A stretch of DNA of 64,000 nucleotides, taken from assembly GCF_006438845.1 (NCBI RefSeq), contig NZ_RCZJ01000002.1:75145-139144 (forward strand). Direction: 5' to 3'. Both the position numbers and the translations under genes were made by a program. Shown piece by piece: positions 8,370 through 16,912 of the stretch; within the stretch, counting starts at the first letter, position 1, and every line of letters begins with the position of its first letter. The notes below the pieces were generated by a model that did no database searches, was not told the DNA's origin, and was given only the letters and a program-made list of their open reading frames with translations. Source of the stretch: Variovorax ginsengisoli. Lineage in GTDB: Bacteria; Pseudomonadota; Gammaproteobacteria; Burkholderiales; Burkholderiaceae_C.

Positions 8370-9167
8370 TTAGCGAAAAGCAACGCGCAGCGATGCGAAA
8401 GGCGTGCCGGTTTCGTAGTGCCAGGTCTCCCCTGCCCTGACGGGCCATGCATCGGTCCAGGTGCCTGTTGTCACGATGTTGCCGGCTTCCAGGCTTGGCG
8501 CACCTGGGCAGTTTTCCAACTCATGGACGAAATGCAGGAGTGCATGCAAAGGTCCATCGAGCACATTCCGACCGGTGCCTTCATCGATCAGATCTTCACC
8601 TCGATACAACCTCAGGTGCGTTTGCGCAAGAAGCTTGTCGAAATCCTCGCCAGACCTGGCGATGCGCGAGACGGGCGTTGGTTTGCCGACCAACAAGCGC
8701 GCATGCAGAGCACCATCGGCCACGGCCTGAGCAGCGTTGAACTTCCAGTCCAGGCAATGAGACTGAACCACCTCGAAGCTCGGAGCCATCCATTCGACGC
8801 AACTGAAGAGTTCTTCCAACGAAGCATTGGCAGGCGGCGTTGCGAGCATGCTGAATGCCACTTCGGGCTCAAGACGCGGCTGGCTGATGCCGCTCAGCTC
8901 GAGCGTCGCCTCACTCTCACAACGTGTGAGCGTCGTGTTCCATACCGTTCCCCAGATCGGGGCAAAAACGGTATAGCGTTTCCAAATCGTCCGGTTGGTA
9001 AATCCCACCTTGAAGCCGACTGGCTGCTCGCCTCTCGCAACACGCAACCCTCGGACAGCCAATGCATCTTGATAAGCGGATGGCACATCATGGTGGCTCT
9101 GCTCGGTGCTTTCATGAGGCCACAAAGTGGCGCTGTCAGCATGGCAGAGAAGCATGGCGGGGGTCAT
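8370..9167 (-). CDS. 2-keto-4-pentenoate hydratase-like protein (fumarylacetoacetase superfamily)
   Basis: The 265-aa protein is about the normal length for hydratases that add water to 2-hydroxydienoates in meta-cleavage pathways. Recognisable parts are GEQPVGFKVGFTN, the metal-binding-type segment LEPEVAFSML, and the late block GNIVTTGTWT. The start ATG lacks a clear ribosome binding site and the first 25 residues look unlike the family, so the true start may differ. No other aromatic-degradation gene is adjacent, only a dehydrogenase remnant upstream. Substrate cannot be assigned. Confidence 0.75.
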   Translation of the reverse strand: MTPAMLLCHADSATLWPHESTEQSHHDVPSAYQDALAVRGLRVARGEQPVGFKVGFTNRTIWKRYTVFAPIWGTVWNTTLTRCESEATLELSGISQPRLEPEVAFSMLATPPANASLEELFSCVEWMAPSFEVVQSHCLDWKFNAAQAVADGALHARLLVGKPTPVSRIARSGEDFDKLLAQTHLRLYRGEDLIDEGTGRNVLDGPLHALLHFVHELENCPGAPSLEAGNIVTTGTWTDAWPVRAGETWHYETGTPFASLRVAFR

Positions 9168-9368
9168 TCGACTAGTCTACGCCGCCCAACTTCTGCAAGG
9201 TGGCTGCGCACCGATGCTCGCAAGGCAATCGATTCGGATGACAGGCAGCCGCATCATCAGCCGCTGGTGCCGGGCTCCTCGGCTGCAGCCGCATCAACGG
9301 CAACACACGTGATGAGCAATTCACGAGTGCGCCATCGCCCAGCTGGCGCCGGTGTTGTGACTCGGTGT

Positions 9369-9698
9369 TCATGGCGCTACAAGTTGATGTACGTGACGCT
9401 TCGCAGTCATCGTGGGGGTACGCGGCCGCTTCGGCCAAGACGTTTTGCACGCCGCGTCCAGTAGTCCGTGCGTCGCAGCGGTTTCGAGCAACCATCGACT
9501 CGACTTGGAGGCCGCCTGCAACGTCGCGACGTCGCAACGGATGGCGCGGGGCCGATCGCCGTGCGCAACCAGTTCCTTTGCGTCCAGCGACGACCAAGGC
9601 TTCGTCCCGGTCGACGAAACCAGTGCAGCACCCGATCCAGCGAAGGCCTTTTCTGCGCAACCGGGTCCTGACTCAGCGCCGGTCACCAGACTCATCAT
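9369..9698 (-). pseudogene. Short-chain dehydrogenase/reductase remnant
   Basis: The frame begins MMSLVTGAESGPGCAEKAFA, close to the Rossmann VTGAxSGIGxA pattern but with the Ile and Arg positions altered. It later shows RAIRCDVATLQ and THGLLDAACKTS, which match the DV and LDAACNNA positions of the family. It stops after about 109 aa, so the YxxxK active site and C-terminal half are missing. The middle part looks frame-disturbed. It may once have belonged with the hydratase downstream. Confidence 0.5.
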
Positions 9699-9873
9699 TC
9701 ACCCAGTCCGGTCCAACGCTGCAGAGCAGCAGCCAGTAATCTTCCCCACCACCCATGGAGTATTCGGTGCACAGTTTCAGTTCTGGGTGAGAGACGCTGG
9801 GAAGCAGGTGTTCATCGCCCGAGACCTCGACCACGATTCTGGTCACGTACGGATCGTCATAAGAACGTGGCAT
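9673..9873 (-). CDS. Hypothetical protein of 66 aa (uncertain)
   Basis: The frame starts MPRSYDDPYVTRIVVEVSGD and ends 26 bases inside the dehydrogenase remnant. Codon use and the acidic/hydrophobic alternation look protein-like. The nearest purine-rich stretch is too far upstream to be a good ribosome binding site. No family is recognised. It could be the damaged tail of a larger gene. Confidence 0.3.
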   Translation of the reverse strand: MPRSYDDPYVTRIVVEVSGDEHLLPSVSHPELKLCTEYSMGGGEDYWLLLCSVGPDWVNDESGDRR

Positions 9874-9926
9874 GTAGATCGCATCGCCTCTCTCGCCTCC
9901 TCTGCCGTGGCGGGTGCTCCTGCTTC

Positions 9927-9977
9927 GCGTGCGGGTGCGGTTGCGTGAGCGTGCGGGCGTGCGGGGCGTGCGGGCGT
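9927..9977. repeat. Low-complexity GTGCGGGC repeats
   Basis: Short imperfect units built from GTGCGGGCGTGCG run for about 50 bases. This looks like slippage in non-coding DNA. Confidence 0.6.
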
Positions 9978-10333
9978 GGACTCAGCCGCCTGGCGGGACC
10001 TCGTCACGTACCGTGGCCGGCAAGCCGCAGCGGGCAACTGCTCAGCGCCGGCGAGTAAACCCCACTTTGGTCAGTAGCCGACCTCCATCCCATCTGTCTT
10101 CGCTTCCGGCCGAACAGCCGGGCTCTGCCGATGCCAGGCGCCGAGGACGGCTGTATCAGACAGCTGTGCCTGACGCAGTGCACCCCAGACACGTCCCATA
10201 CAGCGTGAGTTCGTGGCGCTCAACGACAAAACCGGTGGGCGCGCGATCGGCCAAGTGGCCCGGACAGCTTTGAACATCGAAAACCTTCCCACACACGCGG
10301 CACTAGAAGTGGTGGTGGTGACCAAGATGGGCG
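9978..10333. other. Region before the receptor remnant, no gene assigned
   Basis: One open frame (ALNDKTGGRAIGQVARTALN, about 10216-10275) is faintly protein-like. It may be a decayed upstream part of the receptor gene that follows, but no motif supports it. Nothing else is seen. Confidence 0.3.
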
Positions 10334-11440
10334 CACTTCGACGCGACGCACCAAGGCGACATCGCAGGCATGGAGAACCGCTTCGTCGTGGGCGGCGAGT
10401 ACAGCGAGACGACCTTCGACAGCATGCGGCGCTTTTCCAATGGCAGTGCGGCGACCGCGGCCGCGTTGCGGGTTTCGGCACTTCAGCCGAACGTCGGCTT
10501 CTACAACCTAAACCCCCGCGCTCACCACGGGAGCGGGGAACCGCACCGACACCAATACCGATGTCCGGGTGTCCTCACTCTTCGTTGAAGACGCATTGAA
10601 GATCACCCCAAATCTGACGCTCGTTGGCGGGTTGCGCCATGACCGCACGAAGGTCGAGCGCCGTATCGATGACCTGAATGCCGTGACAACCTCGAGCTTC
10701 GACACCAATTACAAATCGACTTCAGGACGCATCGGGGCGGTGTACAACCTGTGGGCGCAGACGAGCATCTACGGACAGTATTCCAACGCGACGCTGCCCG
10801 TGGGCTCGCTGTTTCTGCTCTCGGCCGGTAACGCATCGTTCCCGCTCTCGCGGGGCAAGCAGGCGGAGATCGGGCTCAAGCAGAGCATCCCCGATGCCAG
10901 CGTCGAGTGGACCTTGGCCGCCTACGACATCAAGCTGGACAACGTGCTTTCGCGCGACGCCAATAACGCGGCGCCGACCGTCAGCAACGGCAAGCAGTCT
11001 TCACGGGGGTGGAGCTCTCTGCGGCATGGCGGGCCACGCGCGAATTCACGCTCGCAGGCAATGTGTCTGCACTTCAAGCGCGCTTCGACACCTTGGTCGA
11101 AGCCGGCGGCGTTTCCCGTGTCGGCAACCGCCCGCCGAACGTGCCGGAGCGCGTGGCCAACCTCGTTGCAACCTACCGCCCTGAGGGGACGATGCTGGAG
11201 TGGTTCATGGGCCTGAACCGGACCAGTTTCATGTTCGCTGACAACGCGAAATAAGTCCAGATCAAGGGGTTCACTACTTTAGATTCCGCTGTGAGCTATC
11301 GCATGAAGCCGGCGCTCCTCACCTTCCGTGTGCGCAACCTGACCGATGAGCTGTACGCCACTTGGGTGGGACGCGCCGCGAGCCAAGTCCTGATCGCGCC
11401 ACGGCGTACCTTCGAACTGTCGGCAAAGGTCGAGTTCTAA
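10334..11440 (+). pseudogene. TonB-dependent outer-membrane receptor, C-terminal barrel remnant
   Basis: Joining three frames gives a continuous TonB-dependent receptor barrel: HFDATHQGDIAGMENRFVVG, then SSLFVEDALKITPNLTLVGG, SIYGQYSNATLPVGSLF and FTGVELSAAWRATREFTL. The end is the typical RNLTDELY segment and a terminal Phe. Frame changes are needed near 10520-10530 and near 11002. An in-frame TAA at 11252-11254 interrupts the last part. The plug domain and TonB box are missing. The intact relative would import siderophores or similar ligands. This copy cannot make a full protein. Confidence 0.85.
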
Positions 11441-11530
11441 AGGCCGCCATTCAGCTGACCAGCGCCAGCGTTGCGTTGACGTGTCGGCTCGCATCGAACC
11501 CTGGTGAAAACGTAGCCACTCGAGGCATCC

Positions 11531-11565
11531 AACCACACGACGTGCTGTGAGGATCTGCCGCAATC
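11531..11565. repeat. 35-bp dispersed repeat, copy 1 (partner at 16823-16857)
   Basis: CACGACGTGCTG and AGGATCTGCCGCAA are shared with the segment at 16823-16857. About four of 35 bases differ. It lies in non-coding DNA after the receptor remnant. Confidence 0.65.
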
Positions 11566-11696
11566 CCGGAAAGGCAGACAGGCGCAACTCGCCGGAGTAT
11601 GGATGGGTAGGGCACAGCCGCCAAGTCTGTGGCGGATTGGGCGTGGCGTGTCGACACTGGACGCGAACGAACACCTCCAGACCTATGACGCAACCG

Positions 11697-11763
11697 CGGA
11701 GCCTCGCTCGCGCCCCTCGGGCTCGGCGCAAGCCGCGCCTTGAGCCTGCCTTGCTCAGGCTGC
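11697..11763. repeat. Structured dispersed repeat, copy 1 (partner at 13557-13624)
   Basis: This 67-bp segment aligns with 13557-13624 with one indel. Both copies contain two potential hairpins: GGCGC-AAGCC-GCGCC (11725-11739) and CCTG...CAGG. Such paired hairpins recall REP-type intergenic elements. It lies just past the end of the minus-strand gene that stops at 11816, so it could also act in 3' end formation. The 11441-11815 stretch otherwise holds no gene. Confidence 0.6.
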
Positions 11764-11815
11764 CCCGTTGGCGCCTGCAGGCTTTGAACCGCAGGACCAA
11801 GCCCCCGCGTGCGCG

Positions 11816-12082
11816 CTAGCCTTCTCCGCGCCCATCACCATCGCGGTTCGCCGCCCAGGCGATCGCCAGCTCCGTCGCCCGACTGACGGCTTCAGCCGCA
11901 GATGCGTACCTTTGCTGGTCGTATTGAAGCGTACGAATCTCGTTCGTCGGCGGCATCCGATAGCGTACGCTGGCGTGAAAGGTCCCGTCCGGCAGCTGCT
12001 CAGCGCTGCATAGAAACACTCTCCCCTCATGGCGAAACTCGTCCATGACATCGAACGGCTGGCCACCGATCGCGGTGGTCAT
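11816..12082 (-). CDS. Hypothetical protein of 88 aa, second gene of a two-gene operon
   Basis: The protein starts MTTAIGGQPFDVMDEFRHEG and reads as a small soluble alpha/beta protein with segments FLCSAEQLPDGTFHASVRYR and AAEAVSRATELAIAWAA. Its ATG overlaps the stop of the upstream gene in an ATGA junction, which is good evidence for coupled translation. I do not recognise a family with known function. A structured repeat follows its stop. Confidence 0.65.
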   Translation of the reverse strand: MTTAIGGQPFDVMDEFRHEGRVFLCSAEQLPDGTFHASVRYRMPPTNEIRTLQYDQQRYASAAEAVSRATELAIAWAANRDGDGRGEG

Positions 12083-12276
12083 GGCGCCTTGTCATCTCGA
12101 ACGATCACCATCTCCATCCAGGTCGCGTGCAGCCCGTCGATCTCACCAACCTGCTGCGTCATGGCCTGCACGCCGAGCCGTGCCCCGTGCGTCACCTCGC
12201 GCATCATCTCGACATGTGCGTCGGTGGCGCGCCTCCAGGCTTCGTAGGCTTCAGTGAACTTGTCAGATGTGGGCAT
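12079..12276 (-). CDS. Hypothetical protein of 65 aa, first gene of a two-gene operon
   Basis: The ATG (MPTSDKFTEAYEAWRRATDA) is preceded by AAGGAG with five-base spacing. An in-frame GTG six bases upstream lies between the two and is less likely. The protein is almost entirely helical, with heptad-like spacing in AHVEMMREVTHGARLGVQAM, and could form a coiled coil. It contains no membrane segment. Function is unknown. It is coupled to the 88-aa gene. Confidence 0.65.
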   Translation of the reverse strand: MPTSDKFTEAYEAWRRATDAHVEMMREVTHGARLGVQAMTQQVGEIDGLHATWMEMVIVRDDKAP

Positions 12277-12312
12277 GTTCACTCCTTCTGATTGTGGGGG
12301 AAGTCATCTTGC

Positions 12313-12330
12313 TTCCTGCGACTGCAGGAA
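12313..12330. promoter_or_regulatory. Inverted repeat upstream of the 65-aa/88-aa operon
   Basis: TTCCTGC-GACT-GCAGGAA is a perfect seven-base inverted repeat, 36 bases upstream of the start at 12276. It could be an operator or a hairpin in the leader RNA. No U tract follows, so it is not a terminator for this operon. Confidence 0.4.
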
Positions 12331-12914
12331 CGCTACCGCTGACGCCTCCGCAACGGATGTAGGACCACTCCGCGCTCATCGTCGTATCGTGGCCAAAGGG
12401 CGCCTTACCCAGTCAGTTTCAACTGAGCGTGCCGAGTTCAGATTCCCCAGCGCCCTGCGCCGACTCGCGTTTTGAGGATGACCACGGTGGGGCTGAATCG
12501 TTGCAAAAAACGGTGCTCATGTCCAGCGCCAGCGGCACGACCTGACCGCTTCCGAAGAGGGAGCGTCTCTTCAATCGCCTTCAAAGGACTGCACCGAACC
12601 GGCGTTGCTTTCGAGCTGCACATGCTGTGCGCGCGGGGATGCATCGCCCATTCATCAGCATGCTGCAAAACTTCGTCTGAGCGCTTGTCGATCCATGGAG
12701 AGACGAGGTGTTGATTCACTGCAAGACATGCGTGCGGCCGAAGGGCCCGCGGGTGCAAGAGCAACCGCACAGGGCCGCCATGGGCCAAGCGTCGTTAATG
12801 CTCAGCGTCGGTTGAGCAACTTGAGCGATCGCGCGGCGCTCGATCTAGCTATTGGCATGTCCGGTGAAACGGCGAAGCATTCCTTGCGCAAAGCAAACGG
12901 ATGGACAGGGTGGA
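12331..12914. other. Non-coding or decayed stretch
   Basis: About 580 bases without a supported gene. Open frames on both strands lack ribosome binding sites and recognisable motifs. The left part should hold the promoter of the operon that reads leftward from 12276. Confidence 0.4.
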
Positions 12915-13193
12915 TCAGTAGCCATTTTCTTTACGAGCCTTCTTCTCTTCTCGCGCTTGCGAGGTCATGGGATCCGTCTTCGGCGCATCGGCGCTCGCAC
13001 CGGTCTGGCCAAAGATCCCGCTGTCAGGCTGAAAATCTGCCTGTGCTTCGCGTTCGTCGTCCTTGCGCAGTGCTTCCCGAAATGCGGGCGATTTCATGGC
13101 CTCGGCCCGGCTGTCCCTCGTCGCCGGGTGCTCCATCGGAGGTTCGGCGGGCTCTGGCGGGACGTAGCGAGTGTTTGTGCGTTCGTTGCTCAT
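12915..13193 (-). CDS. Hypothetical hydrophilic protein of 92 aa
   Basis: The ATG follows CGGAGA with five-base spacing. The product begins MSNERTNTRYVPPEPAEPPM and ends EEKKARKENGY. It is highly charged, proline-rich at the N-terminus and probably disordered, with no signal peptide or membrane segment. Such small disordered proteins are often stress-related, but nothing here proves it. It is not obviously in an operon. Confidence 0.6.
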   Translation of the reverse strand: MSNERTNTRYVPPEPAEPPMEHPATRDSRAEAMKSPAFREALRKDDEREAQADFQPDSGIFGQTGASADAPKTDPMTSQAREEKKARKENGY

Positions 13194-13556
13194 GGCAGTC
13201 TCCGAAAAGCCCCACGATGGCGCTCCACTGTTGCCTTGCCAGCTGATAACGAGCGCGCGCACATGTAGGCCTTCGCCCCGGAGCGAGCACGCGGATGCGT
13301 GGCGCCGCAGCACTGGCCGCACTCGGCCGCCGGTGACGAAGGTTGCTGCGCCTCTCCTCACGTAGGAGCGTATCGCCGGCAGCTCCGCGTCCTGATCATG
13401 ATGTGACCGGGCCTTCGAGGCCCAGAGTCTGTCGAATCCGCTCTGCCGCGCCGACGCAAGAGTCCTGCATGGTGGTCCTCGTACCCCGGCCATCTCGAAG
13501 CTCGAGGGGGCAAACGCGTTGTGCAAGCTAGAAACATCAAATCGATGGTGGAACCG

Positions 13557-13624
13557 CCGAGCCTTGCTCGCTTCTCCGTGACTCGGCGCAAGCCGCGCCC
13601 TCGAACCTGCCTTGCACAGGCTCC
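13557..13624. repeat. Structured dispersed repeat, copy 2 (partner at 11697-11763)
   Basis: This copy carries the same two potential hairpins (GGCGC-AAGCC-GCGCC at 13585-13599, then CCTG...CAGG). The surrounding 13194-13654 stretch contains no gene I can support. Confidence 0.6.
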
Positions 13625-13654
13625 TTGCCTAGCGTCCCGCGTGTCGAGCCCTGC

Positions 13655-13884
13655 GTGAGAACTCACCAGCGCCCTGAATCGCACGGCGAAGGCGCTGCGC
13701 GAAATGTCCGCATGTCTGCACCATCCGGTGGAGGATCAAGCGTGCTGGGACGTCCGTGGAGGGAGACCAGCACGCGCGCAATTTTCGGGTCGCCGAGGCC
13801 GGTCAGCATGCCGATGGGCAGTTCGCCTTCGCGCGGTTGATGCGCGGAACCAAATCCGAGCGCATCGGACCGAACGATGAGCAT
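13655..13884 (-). pseudogene. AraC-type (cupin) transcription regulator remnant
   Basis: The minus strand reads GELPIGMLTGLGDPKIARVL, then VSLHGRP. This matches the linker of cupin/AraC regulators (GLxDPxIARALxxxHxxP) just before the first helix-turn-helix. After a frame change near 13740 the strand reads LHRMVQTCGHFAQRLRR, like the first helices of that domain. The rest is missing, so it is not functional. Confidence 0.4.
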
Positions 13885-13979
13885 GATCCACCCGAACCCT
13901 TAAGCCGAGTTGTTTATTCACTGGAACGTAGGCGCAGGACGCACCGGAAAAAGCGCTGTGAGTACGACGTTCGAGAAGA

Positions 13980-14165
13980 TCACGAACGGTTCTTACGCTT
14001 CATGGACTGTGGACCGCCGCAGCGAAGAAAGGTTTGATCGGTTCGAATGTCCGCAGCCGCCTCGGCGCGATCATTGCTGTCAATTCGGCGCAGCGTGCGA
14101 GTGCGTATCGGCGCAGCCCGCTTCGGGGATGCGACGCCTTCTTCGCGCGTCTTCGATTTCTCCAT
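13980..14165 (-). CDS. Small basic protein of 61 aa, function unknown
   Basis: The ATG is preceded by AAGGAG with five-base spacing, one of the best ribosome binding sites in this region. The product begins MEKSKTREEGVASPKRAAPI and is rich in Arg, Lys and Ala, with no membrane segment. It could bind nucleic acid, but no motif says so. Another frame (14080-14301) overlaps it and is considered less likely. Confidence 0.45.
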   Translation of the reverse strand: MEKSKTREEGVASPKRAAPIRTRTLRRIDSNDRAEAAADIRTDQTFLRCGGPQSMKRKNRS

Positions 14166-14311
14166 CACGACTCCTTGCTTGGTACCCACACTCTTCCTGC
14201 AACTTGATTTCATCATCGCTGGACGCTGAGGGTGCAGATGGCCCCTTCTCGACCTCTGTCTGGCGTGCAACGTGATACCGGATCCGGCGTTCGCCGAACA
14301 ACCCTTGCAGC

Positions 14312-14539
14312 TCATGCCAGTTCGCTGATCTCCGCCGACCCGCGCTGCTCGAGCGTGTACGAACCTAGCGCTTCATCCCAGTGGCTGCTGGCTGCGGGGT
14401 GTTGCGATAGGGGGATCAGCTTCAGGTCGGGTTTCCCATCGCGGGCGTCCGCGTGGCTGGGAAGCGGCTCGGCAGGCAGGCGCTCCGCGTCGAAGTAAAG
14501 CAATCCGCCTGCGATCGAAACAACGTACTTGACTGTCAT
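14312..14539 (-). CDS. Hypothetical protein of 75 aa
   Basis: The ATG follows GGAGA with seven-base spacing. The product starts MTVKYVVSIAGGLLYFDAER and continues as a polar soluble protein ending SAEISELA. No family is recognised. It precedes the 61-aa gene on the same strand with a gap of about 150 bases. Confidence 0.55.
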   Translation of the reverse strand: MTVKYVVSIAGGLLYFDAERLPAEPLPSHADARDGKPDLKLIPLSQHPAASSHWDEALGSYTLEQRGSAEISELA

Positions 14540-14968
14540 GTGTGATCTCCAAACCGCCAGCGTACGAAGTCGTCTGGCGGCCTCGGAACAGCGGATCGCC
14601 TGTGTCTCTGTCAGCGTCGACGCTGGCTGCCGTCGCGAGGCGGGAGCGGCCGTGCGCCAGCCATTTCCGTCGGGCCTCTCGTCTGAGCCCCAGCAGGCGA
14701 GCGCCTTGCGAGCTGTCTTGGGGTGCACCTTCAGCAGAGGCGGCGGCGGGCGACCGGCTGACTTCGGCAGTCAATGAAAAGACCCAAGCTCCGCGGACCA
14801 CCGAGCGCCGAGGTCGGTCCGTCAGCGCTGTGCAGGCGCGCCGTCCGGATTGGGCGCTGTGGAGGCGCCGGGCTGCACGCGACGGATCATTGCGCGTCTG
14901 CGTCCGCCGGCCCTGAGCCATGGGCATCGGCTATCGTCGCCACCTCAACCAGCCATCGAGCGGAGACC
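14540..14968. other. Intergenic region between divergent genes
   Basis: No gene is supported in these 430 bases. Long frames through it have no ribosome binding site and no family resemblance. It should hold promoters for the 75-aa gene (leftward) and the hydrolase (rightward). Confidence 0.4.
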
Positions 14969-15766
14969 ATGAACCCTGTACTCGCCGTGGACCACTGGGT
15001 CGCGCATGCCGACGGCCGCATGTTCGCCCGTGAATGGATCCCGGCCGAGAGCATCGGCGCACCCATCCTCATGCTGCACGACTCGCTCGGCTGCGTCGAA
15101 CTCTGGCGCGGGTTCCCGCAACTGCTCAGCGCGTCGACCTTCCGCCGCGTGATCGCCTACGACAGACTCGGCTTCGGTCGTTCGGATGCGTTGGAACACC
15201 CGTTGTCGCCCAACTTCATCGCGGATGAGGCGATCCTCTGTCTGCCCACCGTGCGCCGCCATTTCGGCATCGAACGCTTCGTGGCGCTGGGCCACAGTGT
15301 GGGCGGCGGCATGGCGATCGAAGCCGCAGCGCGAGAATACGGATCATGCGATGGCCTGGTCACCATCGCTGCGCAGGCGTTCGTAGAGACACGAACACTG
15401 GACGGCATACGCGCAGCCAAGACGCAGTTCCAGGACCCCGCAGAGCGCGCTCGGCTTTCGAAGTACCACGGCGTTAAAAGCGGATGGGTGCTGGACGCGT
15501 GGATCGGTCGCTGGCTTGATCCGGGGTTCGCCGGTTGGACGCTGAAAGAGGTGCTCCCGCGCGTCACCTGCCCCGTGCTTGCAATCCACGGAGAGAACGA
15601 TGAGTTCGGCAGCACCTTGCACGCAGACCTCATCGGAGAGCTCGCCGGCAGGGGTCCCGCATCGATCGAAGTCCTGCCGAGCTGCGGTCATGTCCCTCAT
15701 CGAGAAGATCCCGAACGAGTCAGCGCGCTGATTTCGGCGTTTCTCGCGGGGACACTGCTGCCTTGA
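14969..15766 (+). CDS. Alpha/beta hydrolase
   Basis: The 265-aa protein has the complete alpha/beta hydrolase fold signature. It shows an oxyanion-type LMLHDSLG segment, the nucleophile elbow GHSVGG (Ser110), an acid in HGENDEF (about Asp211) and the catalytic His in CGHVPH (about His241). CGGAGA lies just before the ATG. Longer in-frame starts add 65 residues of unrelated sequence and were rejected. Substrate is unknown. Esterases, lactonases and meta-cleavage product hydrolases share this layout. It stands alone. Confidence 0.85.
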   Translation: MNPVLAVDHWVAHADGRMFAREWIPAESIGAPILMLHDSLGCVELWRGFPQLLSASTFRRVIAYDRLGFGRSDALEHPLSPNFIADEAILCLPTVRRHFGIERFVALGHSVGGGMAIEAAAREYGSCDGLVTIAAQAFVETRTLDGIRAAKTQFQDPAERARLSKYHGVKSGWVLDAWIGRWLDPGFAGWTLKEVLPRVTCPVLAIHGENDEFGSTLHADLIGELAGRGPASIEVLPSCGHVPHREDPERVSALISAFLAGTLLP

Positions 15767-15959
15767 CTCCAATGTAGGGCGTCCGTAACGGCCGCGCACG
15801 TCGCCTCCTCGGAATATCACTGATTTGAGCGTCACTCCCTCACCGTCCGGAGCATCGCGCCCTGCGACGGTGCCACTACGGATACGCCGACTGGGCATGA
15901 ACATGGCAACCACGAACGTTACCGTACCTAGAATGCCGGGCACAACTTCAAGGGTGCAG

Positions 15960-16643
15960 ATGATGGAGGTGAGGCGCGCGACGGTCAGACGCCATGCGCT
16001 CGCCGCGTGCATGTCGACCGGTACCAGCGTATGGGCAGGCGGTCACTTCGATGTTGATGACGCTGGAACGCTGGACCCCGGCCAGTGCCGGTACGAAACA
16101 TGGGTGACACGCATAGAGCTGGCGCCAGCCAACGTGATTCACTTTGGCCCCGCCTGCCGAGTGGGTCCGATCGAATTGGGCTTTAACTTCGATCGAATAT
16201 CACAACCCGACGGCCGGCAACGTACCCGTGGCCCGCAGGTCAAGTGGACATTTTTCGGCAATGGGGACGCTTCACTGATTGCCGCGCTCGGCTGGAGCGC
16301 AACTTACGACCTGACAGGCCATGGGAAGCCAGGCCAGCAAGTGCTTGTGCCCCTGACTTGGCGACCTACACAGACCCTGAGCATTCACGCCAATCTTGGT
16401 CTCGACAGGTCGCCCATCGATGGTGCTCGCACATACCGTCGTGGCATCGCTGGAGAGTGGGCCGTTGACGAACGCGTGTCATTGATCGTTGAACGAAACC
16501 GCGCGGCGGGCTCGTGGACCTCCCGAGCCGGCCTGCGCTTCGGTCTCACGCCGCTCGTCAGCCTTGACATCAGCGCTGCGCGCACCATTCCCTTGGGTAT
16601 TCGGAGCTACGTGCTCGGTCTCAACCGTGAGTTTTTGCGCTGA
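15960..16643 (+). CDS. Predicted outer-membrane beta-barrel protein
   Basis: The 227-aa protein begins with basic residues and a short hydrophobic segment ending SVWAGG, a plausible signal peptide. The mature part (GHFDVDDAGTLDPGQCRYET) consists of alternating strands such as GPACRVGPIELGFNFD, ASLIAALGWSATYDL and VSLIVERNRAAGSWTSR. It ends in an aromatic-containing strand. I recognise this as a conserved, unnamed betaproteobacterial family that looks like a small barrel. The ATG follows AAGGG with six-base spacing. The transported ligand, if any, is unknown. Confidence 0.7.
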   Translation: MMEVRRATVRRHALAACMSTGTSVWAGGHFDVDDAGTLDPGQCRYETWVTRIELAPANVIHFGPACRVGPIELGFNFDRISQPDGRQRTRGPQVKWTFFGNGDASLIAALGWSATYDLTGHGKPGQQVLVPLTWRPTQTLSIHANLGLDRSPIDGARTYRRGIAGEWAVDERVSLIVERNRAAGSWTSRAGLRFGLTPLVSLDISAARTIPLGIRSYVLGLNREFLR

Positions 16644-16755
16644 ACCATCGGGTGGCCTTCCGCAGGCAATGTTGAGATGGGGCACTCCTAATACCTTCAT
16701 TCGCCTGCGGAAAAAAATGCCAGTCCTTGCGGGTGCATGGCCACGGGTCGATCCA

Positions 16756-16826
16756 GCTGACCAGCTCCGGCGTGGGTGGCTCCGATCGGACCTGTACGAT
16801 GAAGCAAGAGTTGAAGACGCCTAACT
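16756..16826. repeat. Degenerate dispersed repeat, copy 2 (partner at 475-545)
   Basis: It shares CCGATCGGACCTG, GATGAA and GAAGACGC with 475-545 at matching spacing. It runs directly into the 35-bp repeat at 16823-16857, so both may be parts of one older element. Confidence 0.5.
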
Positions 16827-16857
16827 ACACGACGTGCTGGAAGGATCTGCCGCAAGC
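16823..16857. repeat. 35-bp dispersed repeat, copy 2 (partner at 11531-11565)
   Basis: About 31 of 35 bases match 11531-11565, including CACGACGTGCTG and AGGATCTGCCGCAA. It lies in the short non-coding gap before the truncated exporter copy. Confidence 0.65.
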
Positions 16858-16912
16858 GCGAGCTTGAGCACACTCAGTGGTTGTGGATGACAGCTTTGAG
16901 TCCCCAAGCGAT

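Noticed and set aside
14080-14301. A 73-codon minus-strand frame (starts TTG, FGERRIRYHVARQTEV)
   Set aside because: It overlaps the 61-aa gene that has a much better ribosome binding site. Its first half looks somewhat protein-like, so it could be a relic, but the support is too weak to call.
16620-16640. A third GTGAGTTTTT site
   Set aside because: It lies within the end of a coding region and lacks the second half of the palindrome.
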